DNA from: JBFHIJ01 sp963678775
Lineage (GTDB): Bacteria > Bacteroidota > Ignavibacteria > Kapaibacteriales > UBA2268
NCBI GenBank assembly: GCA_963678775.2
Contig: CAXXGR010000002.1
Span: forward strand, 620,001-684,000
Reading direction: 5' to 3'
DNA: 64,000 nt
Part shown: in pieces, positions 53,128 to 62,367 of the stretch
Position numbering within the stretch: the first letter of the stretch is position 1
Layout: each line of letters opens with the position of its first letter
The notes under the pieces: model-generated
Told to the model about the DNA's origin: nothing
Seen by the model: only the letters and a program-made list of their open reading frames with translations
The model's database searches: none
Made by a program: the position numbers and the translations under genes

Positions 53128-53269
53128 TTAATAACACTGCAGAATCAACCAATATTTATCAAAATCAAGGTATTTCAAATCCTGCTTTTTCATCCAAAAA
53201 TATAATCTTCCTGCATCTCCCCACATCATTCCTGTTTTGTCCTCTTCCGAATTAATCTGTGTAAGAAGT
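53128..53269 (-). pseudogene. Duplicated 3' fragment of the DUF1963 gene
   Basis: About 140 bp matching 51981-52121 at roughly 90 percent, in the same orientation. It encodes NSEEDKTGMMWGDAGRLYFW and the same C-terminus LILQCY. It has no start or upstream body of its own; in frame it runs into the 3' end of the amidase gene. It is the relic of a second DUF1963 copy, or a partial duplication. Confidence 0.85.
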
Positions 53270-53299
53270 AGGTTGCATAATGCTATCTTACTCATTTTG

Positions 53300-54097
53300 C
53301 TAATCTTGCCAATAAAGCTCACTTTCTCTATCCTTGAAAATATCATTATATTCGTTAAAGGATTTGTTTCTGGTTGAAAGTGGATTAATCTCTGCAGAAA
53401 TTACCTCTTCAGTAGTTTCTTCTGCTTTTGACATTAGCTGTCCATTATAAGAATAAATAGCGGATTTTCCATTGAAGTATAGCTCTTCATCTCCTCTTTT
53501 CTCAGTGCCTACTCTATTTGCTACTGCGAAGTAGACTTTGTTTTCTAAGGCTCTCGAAGGGGTAGAAATATGCCACACATCTGTCACCAAATTAGAAGGA
53601 GAAACTATCAGATCAGCTCCTTTTAGTGCCAAAGTTCTTGCTGCTTCCGGGAATCGCCAGTCATAGCAAATCATAGTGCCTAATCTTAAGTCTTTTGGCT
53701 CGTAATCTATCACTTCGAAACCGGTATCTCCCTTGTCAAAGCAGAATCTTTCTTTATAAAATAAATGCGTTTTGCGATATACAGAAGAGTATTCCTCGTC
53801 AGGAAAAACAACCGCTGCAGAATTGAATAGCTTATCTCCGGCTTTTTCTGCAAATCCTGCTACTATTATAATGTCTTTTTCCTTTGCTATTTGCTGCCAT
53901 TTAGTGTAAGTTCCTTCTTTAGTAGTTTCAGCGTATTTTTCAACTTCCTCTTTAGAAGTAAAAAAGTACCCTGTGGTTGCAAGCTCCGGCAATACTATAA
54001 TATCAGCATCCGAATCAGATATAATTTTATTGATTTTGTCGATATTATATGCTTTATCAAAAAGTTTAGGGCGGAATTGTGATACTTGAATTTTCAT
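53300..54097 (-). CDS. Carbon-nitrogen hydrolase (nitrilase/omega-amidase family)
   Basis: About 265 aa from ATG 54097, which gives KIQVSQFRPKLFD; an upstream ATG at 54136 is less likely. The catalytic triad of the nitrilase superfamily is complete: Glu in VLPELATTGYF, Lys in YRKTHLFYKERF and Cys in GTMICYDWRFPEA. It hydrolyses C-N bonds of amides or carbamoyl compounds. The short single-domain form is like omega-amidases and related enzymes, but substrate choice cannot be read from sequence. Single gene on the minus strand. Confidence 0.93.
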   Translation of the reverse strand: MKIQVSQFRPKLFDKAYNIDKINKIISDSDADIIVLPELATTGYFFTSKEEVEKYAETTKEGTYTKWQQIAKEKDIIIVAGFAEKAGDKLFNSAAVVFPDEEYSSVYRKTHLFYKERFCFDKGDTGFEVIDYEPKDLRLGTMICYDWRFPEAARTLALKGADLIVSPSNLVTDVWHISTPSRALENKVYFAVANRVGTEKRGDEELYFNGKSAIYSYNGQLMSKAEETTEEVISAEINPLSTRNKSFNEYNDIFKDRESELYWQD

Positions 54098-54368
54098 AAT
54101 GATAATCGCTTTTTTATGATTAAAAATATATTGCAAATTATGCTTTGTTACTACCTTTAGGAATTAGCTTTTTGTAACATACGTAAAATATATTGCACAT
54201 TTACCAAGATTTTTATTTATTTGCTCTTTAGGATGACAAGTAGTTTTAAATGTAGCTTATTTTGCTAAGGAAACATATAACAAAAACTATCGTCATATAT
54301 ATTTGTTCAGGAAGAATCGACCAAGTTGCTATTTATAATGGTGTTTATTAACAAACGAAGTGCAGAAA

Positions 54369-55247
54369 ATGCTAACTTCAATATTTGACAATAAGTTTTT
54401 TAAATCTTTGACTTATCTGCTTTTGGTTGTTTTGCTAACGTCTCTCGTACCGCAAGATATGTTCGCAAAGAAACTTACTCGTAGAGAAAGTCGTAAACTA
54501 AGAAGAAAAGAGCAAGCCATAAACGTAATCAGGACACAATCTGAAGAGGTAGCTAAGATTGCAGGTTTAGAACCTGTAGTAGCTGACTCGCTCGTTACTG
54601 ATTCTCTCCACCAAGACATTGTAGAAATGCTGAATTCTTCGGAAATAGATTCGCTGACATGCAACTATCCTGATGCTGAAGATTCAGAAGTTGGTGACTT
54701 AGGCGAAGATCCTGCAGAACTTGAAATAGAAGATGATGTGCAGGTAGAAATTGATGATATTAAGATGCTGTGGCTTACTTTTGTTGAAGACGAGGAAGAT
54801 AAAAATCTAACAAATAGTGGCATACGCAAAAACGAGTTGATGGAAAATATTATGGATTGGCTCGGCACTCCTTACAGATTTGGTGGTCAGTCTTCCAGAG
54901 CTATTGATTGCTCCGCATTTACACAAAGAATGTTTTTAGAAACTTGCGATATAAAAATCCCAAGAACCGCCAGAACCCAAGTTAAAATTGGAACCCCTAT
55001 AGATATGGAAAATCTTGAATTTGGAGATTTGATATTTTTCAATACTTACTCAAAACGATTCGCATCCCACGTTGGTATTTATCTTGGCGATCATCTGTTT
55101 GCTCATGCCAGTTCAAGGTATGGAGTTACAGTCACTTCTTTAGAATCTACTTATTATAAGAAGAGATTTATCGAAGGGCGACGGATTGGAGTCCGAGACT
55201 TAATCAAATACAGCGTCAATGACGAAGTTGATTTTGGTAATAAATAA
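54369..55247 (+). CDS. NlpC/P60 peptidoglycan hydrolase
   Basis: About 292 aa from ATG 54369 (GTG at 54360 is the alternative). A signal-like hydrophobic segment (SLTYLLLVVLLTSLVP) is followed by a basic stretch (TRRESRKLRRKEQ). An acidic linker covers about 90-140, and the C-terminal NlpC/P60 domain about 160-280. The catalytic Cys is in AIDCSAFTQRMF, the His in FASHVGIYLGDH and the third residue in FAHASSRYGV. Such enzymes cut peptide stems in the cell wall. A strong terminator follows the stop, so it is a single gene. Confidence 0.92.
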   Translation: MLTSIFDNKFFKSLTYLLLVVLLTSLVPQDMFAKKLTRRESRKLRRKEQAINVIRTQSEEVAKIAGLEPVVADSLVTDSLHQDIVEMLNSSEIDSLTCNYPDAEDSEVGDLGEDPAELEIEDDVQVEIDDIKMLWLTFVEDEEDKNLTNSGIRKNELMENIMDWLGTPYRFGGQSSRAIDCSAFTQRMFLETCDIKIPRTARTQVKIGTPIDMENLEFGDLIFFNTYSKRFASHVGIYLGDHLFAHASSRYGVTVTSLESTYYKKRFIEGRRIGVRDLIKYSVNDEVDFGNK

Positions 55248-55260
55248 ACTTATATTCTGA

Positions 55261-55303
55261 AACTGCCATTCTGTACAAATCGTATATAATGGCAGTTTTT
55301 TTA
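55261..55303 (+). terminator. Terminator of the NlpC/P60 gene
   Basis: AACTGCCATT at 55261-55270 pairs with AATGGCAGTT at 55288-55297, followed by a T run. Confidence 0.88.
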
Positions 55304-55695
55304 TAATCTAAATTCCAAGCAACAGCCGTAAGAAGGAATCAAACCTCTTGCAACAGTGGCAAGCTTACTTCCAATGCAAAAAAATTACTTAATTGCTTAT
55401 AGAACAAGGGGTTTCAACTCCCTTACAGTTCAAAAACTTTAGAGCTTTTCCATCTTTTCAGATGACATTTTTGGGTTTATAATGCCACTAAGGTTTATAT
55501 AAACGCAAGCGAGATTGGCTATGTTTTTCCAAAATTTTACCAGCCCTGAATTCCGAAAAAAGAATCTAATAATAGATTTATCTCATTCTTTATAGATACA
55601 ATATCTTGCGTCTTGTTGAGTAAAACATATAGTTGCATTACTCGCCTCCCAAATGCAAATCGAACAATACCTTGAAGTCGGAATTTCGCATAACA
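55304..55695. other. Gene-free stretch of unknown content
   Basis: About 390 bp without a frame I would trust. Several short open pieces occur on both strands, interrupted by stops, and the base composition resembles worn coding sequence more than a promoter region. I could not identify any former gene, repeat or RNA. Confidence 0.4.
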
Positions 55696-55736
55696 AAAAA
55701 ACCTCTGCAGCACTTGAGTACTTACAGAGGCTTGTT
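55696..55736 (-). terminator. Terminator of the lipoprotein gene
   Basis: CCTCTG at 55702-55707 and CAGAGG at 55725-55730, with partial pairing inside. On the minus strand TTTTTTTG follows the hairpin. It lies about 40 bp after the lipoprotein stop codon. Confidence 0.65.
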
Positions 55737-55773
55737 TTTCGCTTTGCTCTTTTTCGCTCGCTGAGCAAATATT

Positions 55774-56304
55774 TTATAATCCAAACTGTTTAGATTCAAA
55801 TTCATAAGGAATAGTTATAACGTCCTTAGCGTTAGCAACGTTTGTAAAAATCAATTTGCCTTCAATGCTTCCTATGTTATTATTCATATAGTAGTGAACA
55901 GACAAGTGATTTTCATTAGTAACAGTTTGCGCGTCTAAAGTGATTTTCTTTGAAGCATAATCGTGCATGCCAACTTCGTTAAACTGATTTAAACATTGAG
56001 CTTCTACACCGTCGCCTAAGCATGCACCGATAGCAACATTGCCTTCGATAGATGTAATTTCAATACTCATTTTCATTTCAACTTTCGCGTCGCCTGTATT
56101 TTTTAGTTCCGGAAGAACAACTAATTCTAAATTATCCCCATTGGCAACAATTAAGTGCGTTTTAGAAATTGCAGCATCAGATTCAAGTTCCAATACATTA
56201 GTTACAGTTGGTGTAGTTGGGTTATCTGAAGAGTCATCATCTGAACAAGATGAAACAATAAGCATTAGGGCAAGGAAGGGCAATAGTGCCAATAGTTTTT
56301 TCAT
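55774..56304 (-). CDS. Lipoprotein of unknown function
   Basis: About 176 aa from ATG 56304, which begins a clear lipoprotein signal (KKLLALLPFLALMLIVSSC then SDDD). Longer frames upstream have no reason to be used. The mature part is beta-rich and contains two Cys (GACLGDGVEAQC). The layout is like the small immunoglobulin-fold lipoproteins common in Bacteroidota, but no named family is recognised. It is transcribed divergently from a TlpA-like gene 140 bp away. The two leader peptides are strikingly alike (KKLLALLPFLAL versus KKLIALLPIVLL). Confidence 0.8.
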   Translation of the reverse strand: MKKLLALLPFLALMLIVSSCSDDDSSDNPTTPTVTNVLELESDAAISKTHLIVANGDNLELVVLPELKNTGDAKVEMKMSIEITSIEGNVAIGACLGDGVEAQCLNQFNEVGMHDYASKKITLDAQTVTNENHLSVHYYMNNNIGSIEGKLIFTNVANAKDVITIPYEFESKQFGL

Positions 56305-56444
56305 AACAAAAAACCTTTGTGTATAGTAGAACAATTTTCTTAATTTAGCGTAAACGTATATTATATAAACAAAATATACAACGAATAAGTTACAATAAAA
56401 ATCGCAAATATGATATATTATAATAATTAAACGGGACATTCACT

Positions 56445-56951
56445 ATGAAAAAGCTTATTGCATTATTGCCGATAGTTTTACTTGCTTTTGCATTGCAAAC
56501 CATAAGCACTGCTAAAGACGCTTCTAAGATTCCTTCTGTAAAGATAAAGGATATCAAAGGGAATATTATAGATACTAAAGATTTATCTAATGACGGAAAA
56601 CCTTTTATCATCAACTTTTGGGCTACTTGGTGCAAGCCTTGTATCTTAGAGCTTAATAATATAGCAGAAGTATATCCTGACTGGGTAGAAGAAACAGGTG
56701 TAAAAATCTATGCCGTATCTATAGATGACTCTCGTAACAGCCGCCGTGTAGCTCCTTTTGTAAAAGGCAGAGGCTGGAAATATGAAGTCCTTTTAGACGA
56801 AAACAAAGACTTTTCACGTAAAATGAATGTAAATAATCCTCCTCATACTTTCCTTTGCAATGGAAAAGGCGAAATAGTTTGGCAGCACAATGGATACGCT
56901 CCGGGCGATGAAGAAGAGCTTTTTGAAGAAATCGAAAAGCTTATAAAGTAA
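56445..56951 (+). CDS. TlpA-like periplasmic thioredoxin
   Basis: 168 aa. The signal peptide (KKLIALLPIVLLAFALQTIS) is not followed by a lipobox Cys, so it is a soluble periplasmic protein. The thioredoxin fold of the TlpA/ResA type has the active site NFWATWCKPCILEL (CKPC) and cis-Pro in NNPPHTFLC. It reduces or maintains thiols in exported proteins. Divergent from the lipoprotein gene and followed by a perfect terminator. Confidence 0.92.
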   Translation: MKKLIALLPIVLLAFALQTISTAKDASKIPSVKIKDIKGNIIDTKDLSNDGKPFIINFWATWCKPCILELNNIAEVYPDWVEETGVKIYAVSIDDSRNSRRVAPFVKGRGWKYEVLLDENKDFSRKMNVNNPPHTFLCNGKGEIVWQHNGYAPGDEEELFEEIEKLIK

Positions 56952-56974
56952 GATAGAATAGAAACTTAAGAATT

Positions 56975-57009
56975 TAAAGGTACTAATTGATTTTAGTACC
57001 TTTTTTTTT
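56975..57009 (+). terminator. Terminator of the TlpA-like gene
   Basis: AAAGGTACTAA pairs with TTTAGTACCTTT, with T's continuing. It lies about 25 bp after the stop. Confidence 0.92.
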
Positions 57010-57126
57010 ACATTTTGCTACTCTATAGCTTTTCAATATTCAGACCAAATAATTTATTTATTATTTTTTGTAACTAATTCTTATTTTAATCTGTCTTATT
57101 AGAAAGATAACTATAGAGATAGAAAT

Positions 57127-59937
57127 ATGAAAAGAATTATTGCTTTGATTTTAGTTTGTTGCACTTCGTTTGTGATGCAAAACTGTGTGCTCTCAGCCTA
57201 TGGGAATTATGAGGAGCCAACACTACCTACCATGTTTTATACATACAAAGGTGAAGTACTCGAATTCCCTTTGCAGTCGTACAAAGCAGATGTAGATATA
57301 GTTGGTAACATTGCCAATGTGAAACTGACTCAGACTTTTATCAATGCCTCAGGTCAGAAACTTGATGCTAAATACCGCTTCCCGGGTTCAACTCAGGCAG
57401 CTGTGCATGGCATGACCATGAAGATAAAAGATAGAGTCATCTATGCTCAAATTCAAGAAAAGCAGGAAGCTCGTAAAACTTACGAAACCGCAAAGGCAGA
57501 AGGCAAACGCGCTTCTCTTTTATCACAAGAAAAGCCAAATATATTTACTACGGAAGTGGCAAATATATATGCCGGTGATACTATTCAGGTGATAGTGGAA
57601 TACTCTGAAATAATAGAGTATAAAGAATACGTTTACAGTTTTGTGCTGCCTACTAAAATTGGCGAAAGATATCAGGGTGTTTATGAGAATATCGGTCGCA
57701 AAGGTGATTATGTCCTATATAAAAACCCTTATGCAGATAAAGAAGTCGATTTTGATATCAATGTAAGTATTTCTTCAATTTTTGATATATCCAAAGTCTA
57801 TTGTAAAACTCATAACATATCTACTGAAATAGAAGATGGGAAAACTTTAGTACATTTCAATACGACAGCCGCTTTGGATAGGGATTTTATTCTTAATTAT
57901 GAAATGGAAAGCAAAAAGGTAGAATCCGGTTTGATTTTACATGAAGGCGAAAAAGAAAATTTCTTCTTACTAATGCTTCAAGCTCCAAGACGAGTCCCGG
58001 CTGAGGAAATCTTACCCCGAGAATATGTATTCGTAGTAGACGTATCGGGCTCTATGAACGGGAAACCAATAGAAACAGCTGTGGAGCTTTTCGGTAACCT
58101 TTTGGAGAGCACTAATGAAGATGATATGTTCAACGTGATGAAGTTTGCAGGTGCCAGCGATGTACTTTTTGAGAAATCAATGCCCGCTTCATTGGAAAAC
58201 TTACAAAAAGGTTTTGACTTCCTCTCTAAAGAGCGAGGCGGCGGGGGTACGGAACTGCTTCCTGCCTTAAAAAGAGCAATGGATTTGCCAAAAGCAGATA
58301 AATACTCAAGATCTATCATTCTGATAACAGATGGATTTATCAATGCAGACTTAGAAGTAATTGAATATATCGGTCAGAACTTAGATAAAGGAAATATTTT
58401 CCCATTTGGTATTGGCAATTCTGTTAACAGATATTTGATAGAAGGGCTTGCAAATATATCTCTCAGCGAACCTTTTATCATTACAGATATGGAAGATGCA
58501 AATCAGGAAGCTAAAAAATTCAAAGAATATATTGAATCTCCTGTGATGACTGATATTGAAATTGAGTTTGAAGGCTTTGATGCTTACGATTTGGTGCCGA
58601 ATAGAATCCCTGATGTATTTGCTCAAAGACCTATTATAATCAGCGGTAAGTACAAAGGACATCCATCAGGACTCGTCAGAGTCTCCGGATTAAATGGCAA
58701 ACAGGAAATGAAAACTTACTTCCAAATCGAACGCTTTGCTGAAATGGATACTTCAGATGTGCTGCAATCCTTGTGGGCAAGGCGTAAGCTCCAAACTATG
58801 CAGGATTTTCCGGGCGAATATTCATACAACAACAAAGAACAGAACAAAGAAGAAATCATAAATCTCGGTCTTAAATATCACTTGATGACAAATTATACTT
58901 CGTTTGTTGCTGTGGATACTGAAGTTGGTGAAGATACAAGCTCCTCGAGTCAATCTAATCCGTCTGATGGTAAAGAGGATGTAGAATTTATGATGAGTCC
59001 TCTGACACTTTCCAGAAGTTCTGCTTCAGCTCGTAGCGGATCTGGTTCTTGTGTAACAGCTTCGCGTATGGAGAGCACTCAAATTCTAGTAGAAGGCATG
59101 GATATGTCGAAAAAGTTTACCGTGGGAGAGATTCCTGCTAAAACAGATAACTCTCAATCGGAAGAAGTCTTTTTTGATTCGATAGATTTTGAAGCCATTG
59201 GTGTCCAAGGCAATATGATACAAACATTTCCGGTTAAAAACGGACAATTAGATCTATCGTTTTCTGCCGGAGATACTTTTAGTATTGATATGGATAAGCC
59301 ATTCTATCGAGGTGCACAAGGAGTTATAGGTGACGGCGAAGCCCTTGAAAATATTATTGCAAAACACTTAGGCAGAGATGCTTTTAGTTGGAATAATTAC
59401 AACTTCAGCTTCTATACTGATAAAAACAAGAAATTCTGCGCTATAGATATTCCAGTCGAGCAATTTGAAGAAGCTGACGATGCAAAGCTATTCATAAATG
59501 AGCTGATAGAAGCTATAAACAATCAACTCGAAAATGTTGAGCCAAACAGTATTTATTCTACTACGGTAAAAATCAATCCTTCAGGTAAATTTACCTTAGA
59601 CAATCAGGAATTTCTGACTGAATTTATAGACTACTATTTCTGGCGCGAAAAGAAAGATATGACGATGATAGAAGACGGAAGTAAATATACTCTTTACTTT
59701 GAAATTTGGGATGCTAATAAAAAATTAGTGGTGAAAGGAATGATGGATGACTTGATGAATGCAAATAATCCATTTATCAAAAGTATCCGTGGCAATTTAA
59801 AAATTCCAAAAGACGAATTCTGCATGCACTATGTACAAATAGATGCAAAGAATCTAAAACTTGGAGATATTTTGTTGATGCGCAACCAACATTACTATAT
59901 CAAGCTGAAAGGTGAATTTGCAGAATCCGGCAACTAG
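57127..59937 (+). CDS. VIT and von Willebrand A domain protein, secreted
   Basis: 936 aa. A leader (KRIIALILVCCTSFVMQNC) could end at a lipobox Cys. A VIT domain (about 40-170) has LTQTFINASGQKLDAKYRFP and AKAEGKRASLLSQEKPNIF. A VWA domain (about 295-460) has an intact metal-ion site: YVFVVDVSGSMNGKPIETA and later LITDGFINADLEVI. The VIT-VWA pair is shared with inter-alpha-trypsin-inhibitor heavy chains and many bacterial surface proteins. A Ser-rich linker near residues 605-655 precedes a C-terminal part (about 700-936) that I do not recognise. No T9SS sorting tail is visible. Probably a cell-surface adhesion or matrix protein. Confidence 0.9.
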   Translation: MKRIIALILVCCTSFVMQNCVLSAYGNYEEPTLPTMFYTYKGEVLEFPLQSYKADVDIVGNIANVKLTQTFINASGQKLDAKYRFPGSTQAAVHGMTMKIKDRVIYAQIQEKQEARKTYETAKAEGKRASLLSQEKPNIFTTEVANIYAGDTIQVIVEYSEIIEYKEYVYSFVLPTKIGERYQGVYENIGRKGDYVLYKNPYADKEVDFDINVSISSIFDISKVYCKTHNISTEIEDGKTLVHFNTTAALDRDFILNYEMESKKVESGLILHEGEKENFFLLMLQAPRRVPAEEILPREYVFVVDVSGSMNGKPIETAVELFGNLLESTNEDDMFNVMKFAGASDVLFEKSMPASLENLQKGFDFLSKERGGGGTELLPALKRAMDLPKADKYSRSIILITDGFINADLEVIEYIGQNLDKGNIFPFGIGNSVNRYLIEGLANISLSEPFIITDMEDANQEAKKFKEYIESPVMTDIEIEFEGFDAYDLVPNRIPDVFAQRPIIISGKYKGHPSGLVRVSGLNGKQEMKTYFQIERFAEMDTSDVLQSLWARRKLQTMQDFPGEYSYNNKEQNKEEIINLGLKYHLMTNYTSFVAVDTEVGEDTSSSSQSNPSDGKEDVEFMMSPLTLSRSSASARSGSGSCVTASRMESTQILVEGMDMSKKFTVGEIPAKTDNSQSEEVFFDSIDFEAIGVQGNMIQTFPVKNGQLDLSFSAGDTFSIDMDKPFYRGAQGVIGDGEALENIIAKHLGRDAFSWNNYNFSFYTDKNKKFCAIDIPVEQFEEADDAKLFINELIEAINNQLENVEPNSIYSTTVKINPSGKFTLDNQEFLTEFIDYYFWREKKDMTMIEDGSKYTLYFEIWDANKKLVVKGMMDDLMNANNPFIKSIRGNLKIPKDEFCMHYVQIDAKNLKLGDILLMRNQHYYIKLKGEFAESGN

Positions 59938-60254
59938 AAATAGACAATAATTTTAGAGGCGCACTTATCAGAGATGAGTGTGTCTCTTAATTATAAAAAT
60001 AACATCGAAATTAGATATTATTCTTGATTCCTGCTTCAACCGCACAAGTTTATGTCAGAAAGGATCGAACCAAAAAAAACAGATTATACTTTGTTATGGC
60101 TTCGCTTAGAAAAAATATCAAAACCTAAAAATATATCATTCGTATAACTTATAGTTGATCGTATTTGTTTTTACTCGCAATACTTTCCATATTGTAGTGT
60201 CGTTACATATGATTACCTTTCTATAATCATTTAAAAAATATTTAGAGAAACGGA
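59938..60254. other. Intergenic region before pgi
   Basis: About 315 bp without a gene. A hairpin of G-U-rich pairs lies near 59957-59990 (GAGGCGCACTTATC against GATGAGTGTGTCTC) and may end the VIT-VWA transcript, although its T tail is weak. The remainder is AT-rich and I see no clear promoter. Confidence 0.4.
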
Positions 60255-61904
60255 ATGGCTAAGCTTACAGAATTGAAAGAGTGGCATGCTCTGGAGTCAC
60301 ATGCTAAAGAGATGGGAGATGTTCATCTGCGTGAACTTTTTGATGCTAACGATGAACGTTTCCAAAATTTCTCACTAAAATTTGACAAAATATTGTTTGA
60401 CTTCTCAAAGAATATTATCAACGATACAACTTTGGATTTGCTGACTAAACTTGCTCATGCTTGCGGCCTGAAAGACCAAACAGAAGCAATGTTTAATGGC
60501 GATAAAATAAATACAACTGAAAACAGAGCTGTCTTGCACACTGCATTGCGTAATTTCTCTAATGAGCCTATCAAAGTAGACGACTGGAATGTAATGCCTA
60601 ATATAATAGCGGTTCGCAAGCAAATGCAACAATTTTGCGATAGTGTGAACGATGGTAAATATCTCGGATTTACTGACAGGCGGTTTACTGATATTGTAAA
60701 TATAGGAATAGGTGGGTCTGACTTAGGCCCCAGGATGGTGTGCGAAGCCCTTACGCCATATTCGCGCGCAGGCGTAAGAGTGCATTTTGTATCTAATGTA
60801 GACGCTACAGATATACATGACACTTTAGCAAAATTAGAAGCGGAAACTACTTTGTTTATTATTGCTTCCAAAACGTTTACCACGCAAGAAACATTGACAA
60901 ATGCAAACACTGCTAAAGAGTGGTTTTTGGATCAAAAAGGTGCAAAATTAAAAGATATTTCTAAACACTTTGTTGCGCTTTCTACAAATGAAGCAAAATG
61001 TAAAGAGTTTGGTATTGATCCTAAAAATATGTTCGGATTTTGGGATTGGGTCGGTGGTAGATATTCATTATGGTCTTCTATTGGATTGTCTATCGCGTTA
61101 TACATTGGATATGCTAATTTTGAAGAGCTTTTGCGAGGTGCTTTCGAGGCTGATATACATTTTAGGAACACTGAATACCATCATAATATACCTGTAATAA
61201 TGGCTCTTTTGGGCATTTGGTACTCAAATTTCTTTGGAGCCGAATCCCACGCAGTCATTCCTTACGAACAGTATTTAGAAAAATTTCCTGAATTTTTACA
61301 GCAATTAGATATGGAATCTAATGGCAAAGCTATTCAAAAAGATGGTGAAGTAGTTGATCACATGACAGGTCCGGTTATTTGGGGCACTGCCGGAACTAAT
61401 TCGCAACATTCGTTCTTCCAACTGATTCATCAGGGCACAAGACTTATACCCGTGGACTTTATAGGTGGTTGCACATCTCACAACCCAATCGGTGATCACC
61501 ATGATAAACTTATGTCTAATTTCTTTGCTCAAACAGAAGCATTAATGAAGGGCAAAACGGTAGAGGAGGCATTCGAAGAGATGCAGGCAGAAGGCAAATC
61601 AATAAAAGAAATAGAAGCCTTGCTACCACATAAAATATTTTCCGGCAATAAACCGACTAACAGCATATTATATGATTCACTGACTCCACATGTATTAGGC
61701 AGTCTTATTGCTTTTTATGAGCATAAAGTTTTTGTGCAAGGTGTGATCTGGGGGATTAATTCCTTCGATCAATGGGGAGTAGAGTTAGGCAAGCAACTTG
61801 CTAAAGCTATACTGCCGGAGTTGACCAGCAAAGAGAAATCTAAAAAGCATGACAGCTCCACAAATAGCCTTATAAATTACTACAAAGATAAAAGACACTC
61901 TTGA
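60255..61904 (+). CDS. pgi: Glucose-6-phosphate isomerase
   Basis: Interconverts glucose-6-phosphate and fructose-6-phosphate in glycolysis and gluconeogenesis. 549 aa, the length of the E. coli-type enzyme. The PGI signatures are present: NIGIGGSDLGPRMVCEAL for the phosphate-binding site, QLDMESNGK, GTNSQHSFFQLIHQG with the catalytic-region residues, and GINSFDQWGVELGK near the C-terminus. Single gene, cytosolic enzyme, followed by a terminator hairpin. Confidence 0.98.
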   Translation: MAKLTELKEWHALESHAKEMGDVHLRELFDANDERFQNFSLKFDKILFDFSKNIINDTTLDLLTKLAHACGLKDQTEAMFNGDKINTTENRAVLHTALRNFSNEPIKVDDWNVMPNIIAVRKQMQQFCDSVNDGKYLGFTDRRFTDIVNIGIGGSDLGPRMVCEALTPYSRAGVRVHFVSNVDATDIHDTLAKLEAETTLFIIASKTFTTQETLTNANTAKEWFLDQKGAKLKDISKHFVALSTNEAKCKEFGIDPKNMFGFWDWVGGRYSLWSSIGLSIALYIGYANFEELLRGAFEADIHFRNTEYHHNIPVIMALLGIWYSNFFGAESHAVIPYEQYLEKFPEFLQQLDMESNGKAIQKDGEVVDHMTGPVIWGTAGTNSQHSFFQLIHQGTRLIPVDFIGGCTSHNPIGDHHDKLMSNFFAQTEALMKGKTVEEAFEEMQAEGKSIKEIEALLPHKIFSGNKPTNSILYDSLTPHVLGSLIAFYEHKVFVQGVIWGINSFDQWGVELGKQLAKAILPELTSKEKSKKHDSSTNSLINYYKDKRHS

Positions 61905-61928
61905 TTGTGAGCCATATTTAAAAATATT

Positions 61929-61964
61929 TAAAGCCATTCTGAGAAATTAGGAAGGCTTTTTTTG
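61929..61964 (+). terminator. Terminator of pgi
   Basis: AAAGCC and GGCTTT frame the hairpin, with partial inner pairing, followed by seven T. It is about 25 bp after the pgi stop. Confidence 0.75.
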
Positions 61965-62087
61965 TGCATCTAGATTGATGTGGCTCAAGATCAAAAGAGC
62001 ACTTTATGATGCATCCAAATAGGAACTGATTGAAGAGCATTATAAGTAAACCCTGCCCTTGACTTAGAATAATTTGTGTATGAATTG

Positions 62088-62209
62088 AAAATTAATCATT
62101 ATATTATTCATTCAAAACAATGCACGAGATTTTGAAACATAGCTACGCGTGGTCTCCGTACCAGTATAGTATGAATAATCCTGTGATGCTAAAGTATTCA
62201 ATTTTATGA
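62088..62209 (+). pseudogene. Remnant of RHS core C-terminal end
   Basis: Two short matching pieces in different frames read NARDFE (about 62115-62135) and then SPYQYSMNNPVMLK (about 62150-62195). This corresponds to the end of an RHS core, where a ...ARxYD...SPYxYxxNNP phrase precedes the toxin part. The missing stretch between them and the frame change show a deletion. The second piece ends in an ATGA overlap with the next small frame. Confidence 0.6.
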
Positions 62210-62367
62210 AAACGATATTCCATGAATACGTACATTCAACAGAGAAACTTAAAAGTGTTGATAGAGGAGAAAATGCAACAGAAGATTTAGAGGAAGATTT
62301 GGATAATCTAGATAAAGCTAATGAATTGACTCCTATAGATGTGAAACAACAGAAGAAGGAAGAATAA
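62206..62367 (+). CDS. Small protein or toxin remnant with HEYVH motif
   Basis: 53 aa, running from ATG 62206 to a stop that overlaps the ATG of the LRR gene (TAATG). It begins MKTIFHEYVHSTEKLK, and HEYVH fits the zinc-protease pattern HExxH. The rest is acidic and charged. It directly continues the RHS scrap by an ATGA overlap, which is where an RHS toxin domain would sit. It is most likely a shrunken piece of a toxin tip, or simply a leader frame coupled to the LRR gene. No downstream third zinc ligand is present, so catalytic activity is unlikely. Confidence 0.45.
   Translation: MKTIFHEYVHSTEKLKSVDRGENATEDLEEDLDNLDKANELTPIDVKQQKKEE

Noticed and set aside
55318..55375. Possible tRNA on the minus strand (GGTTTGATTCC resembles a T-arm)
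   Set aside because: No matching acceptor, D or anticodon arms could be folded around it.
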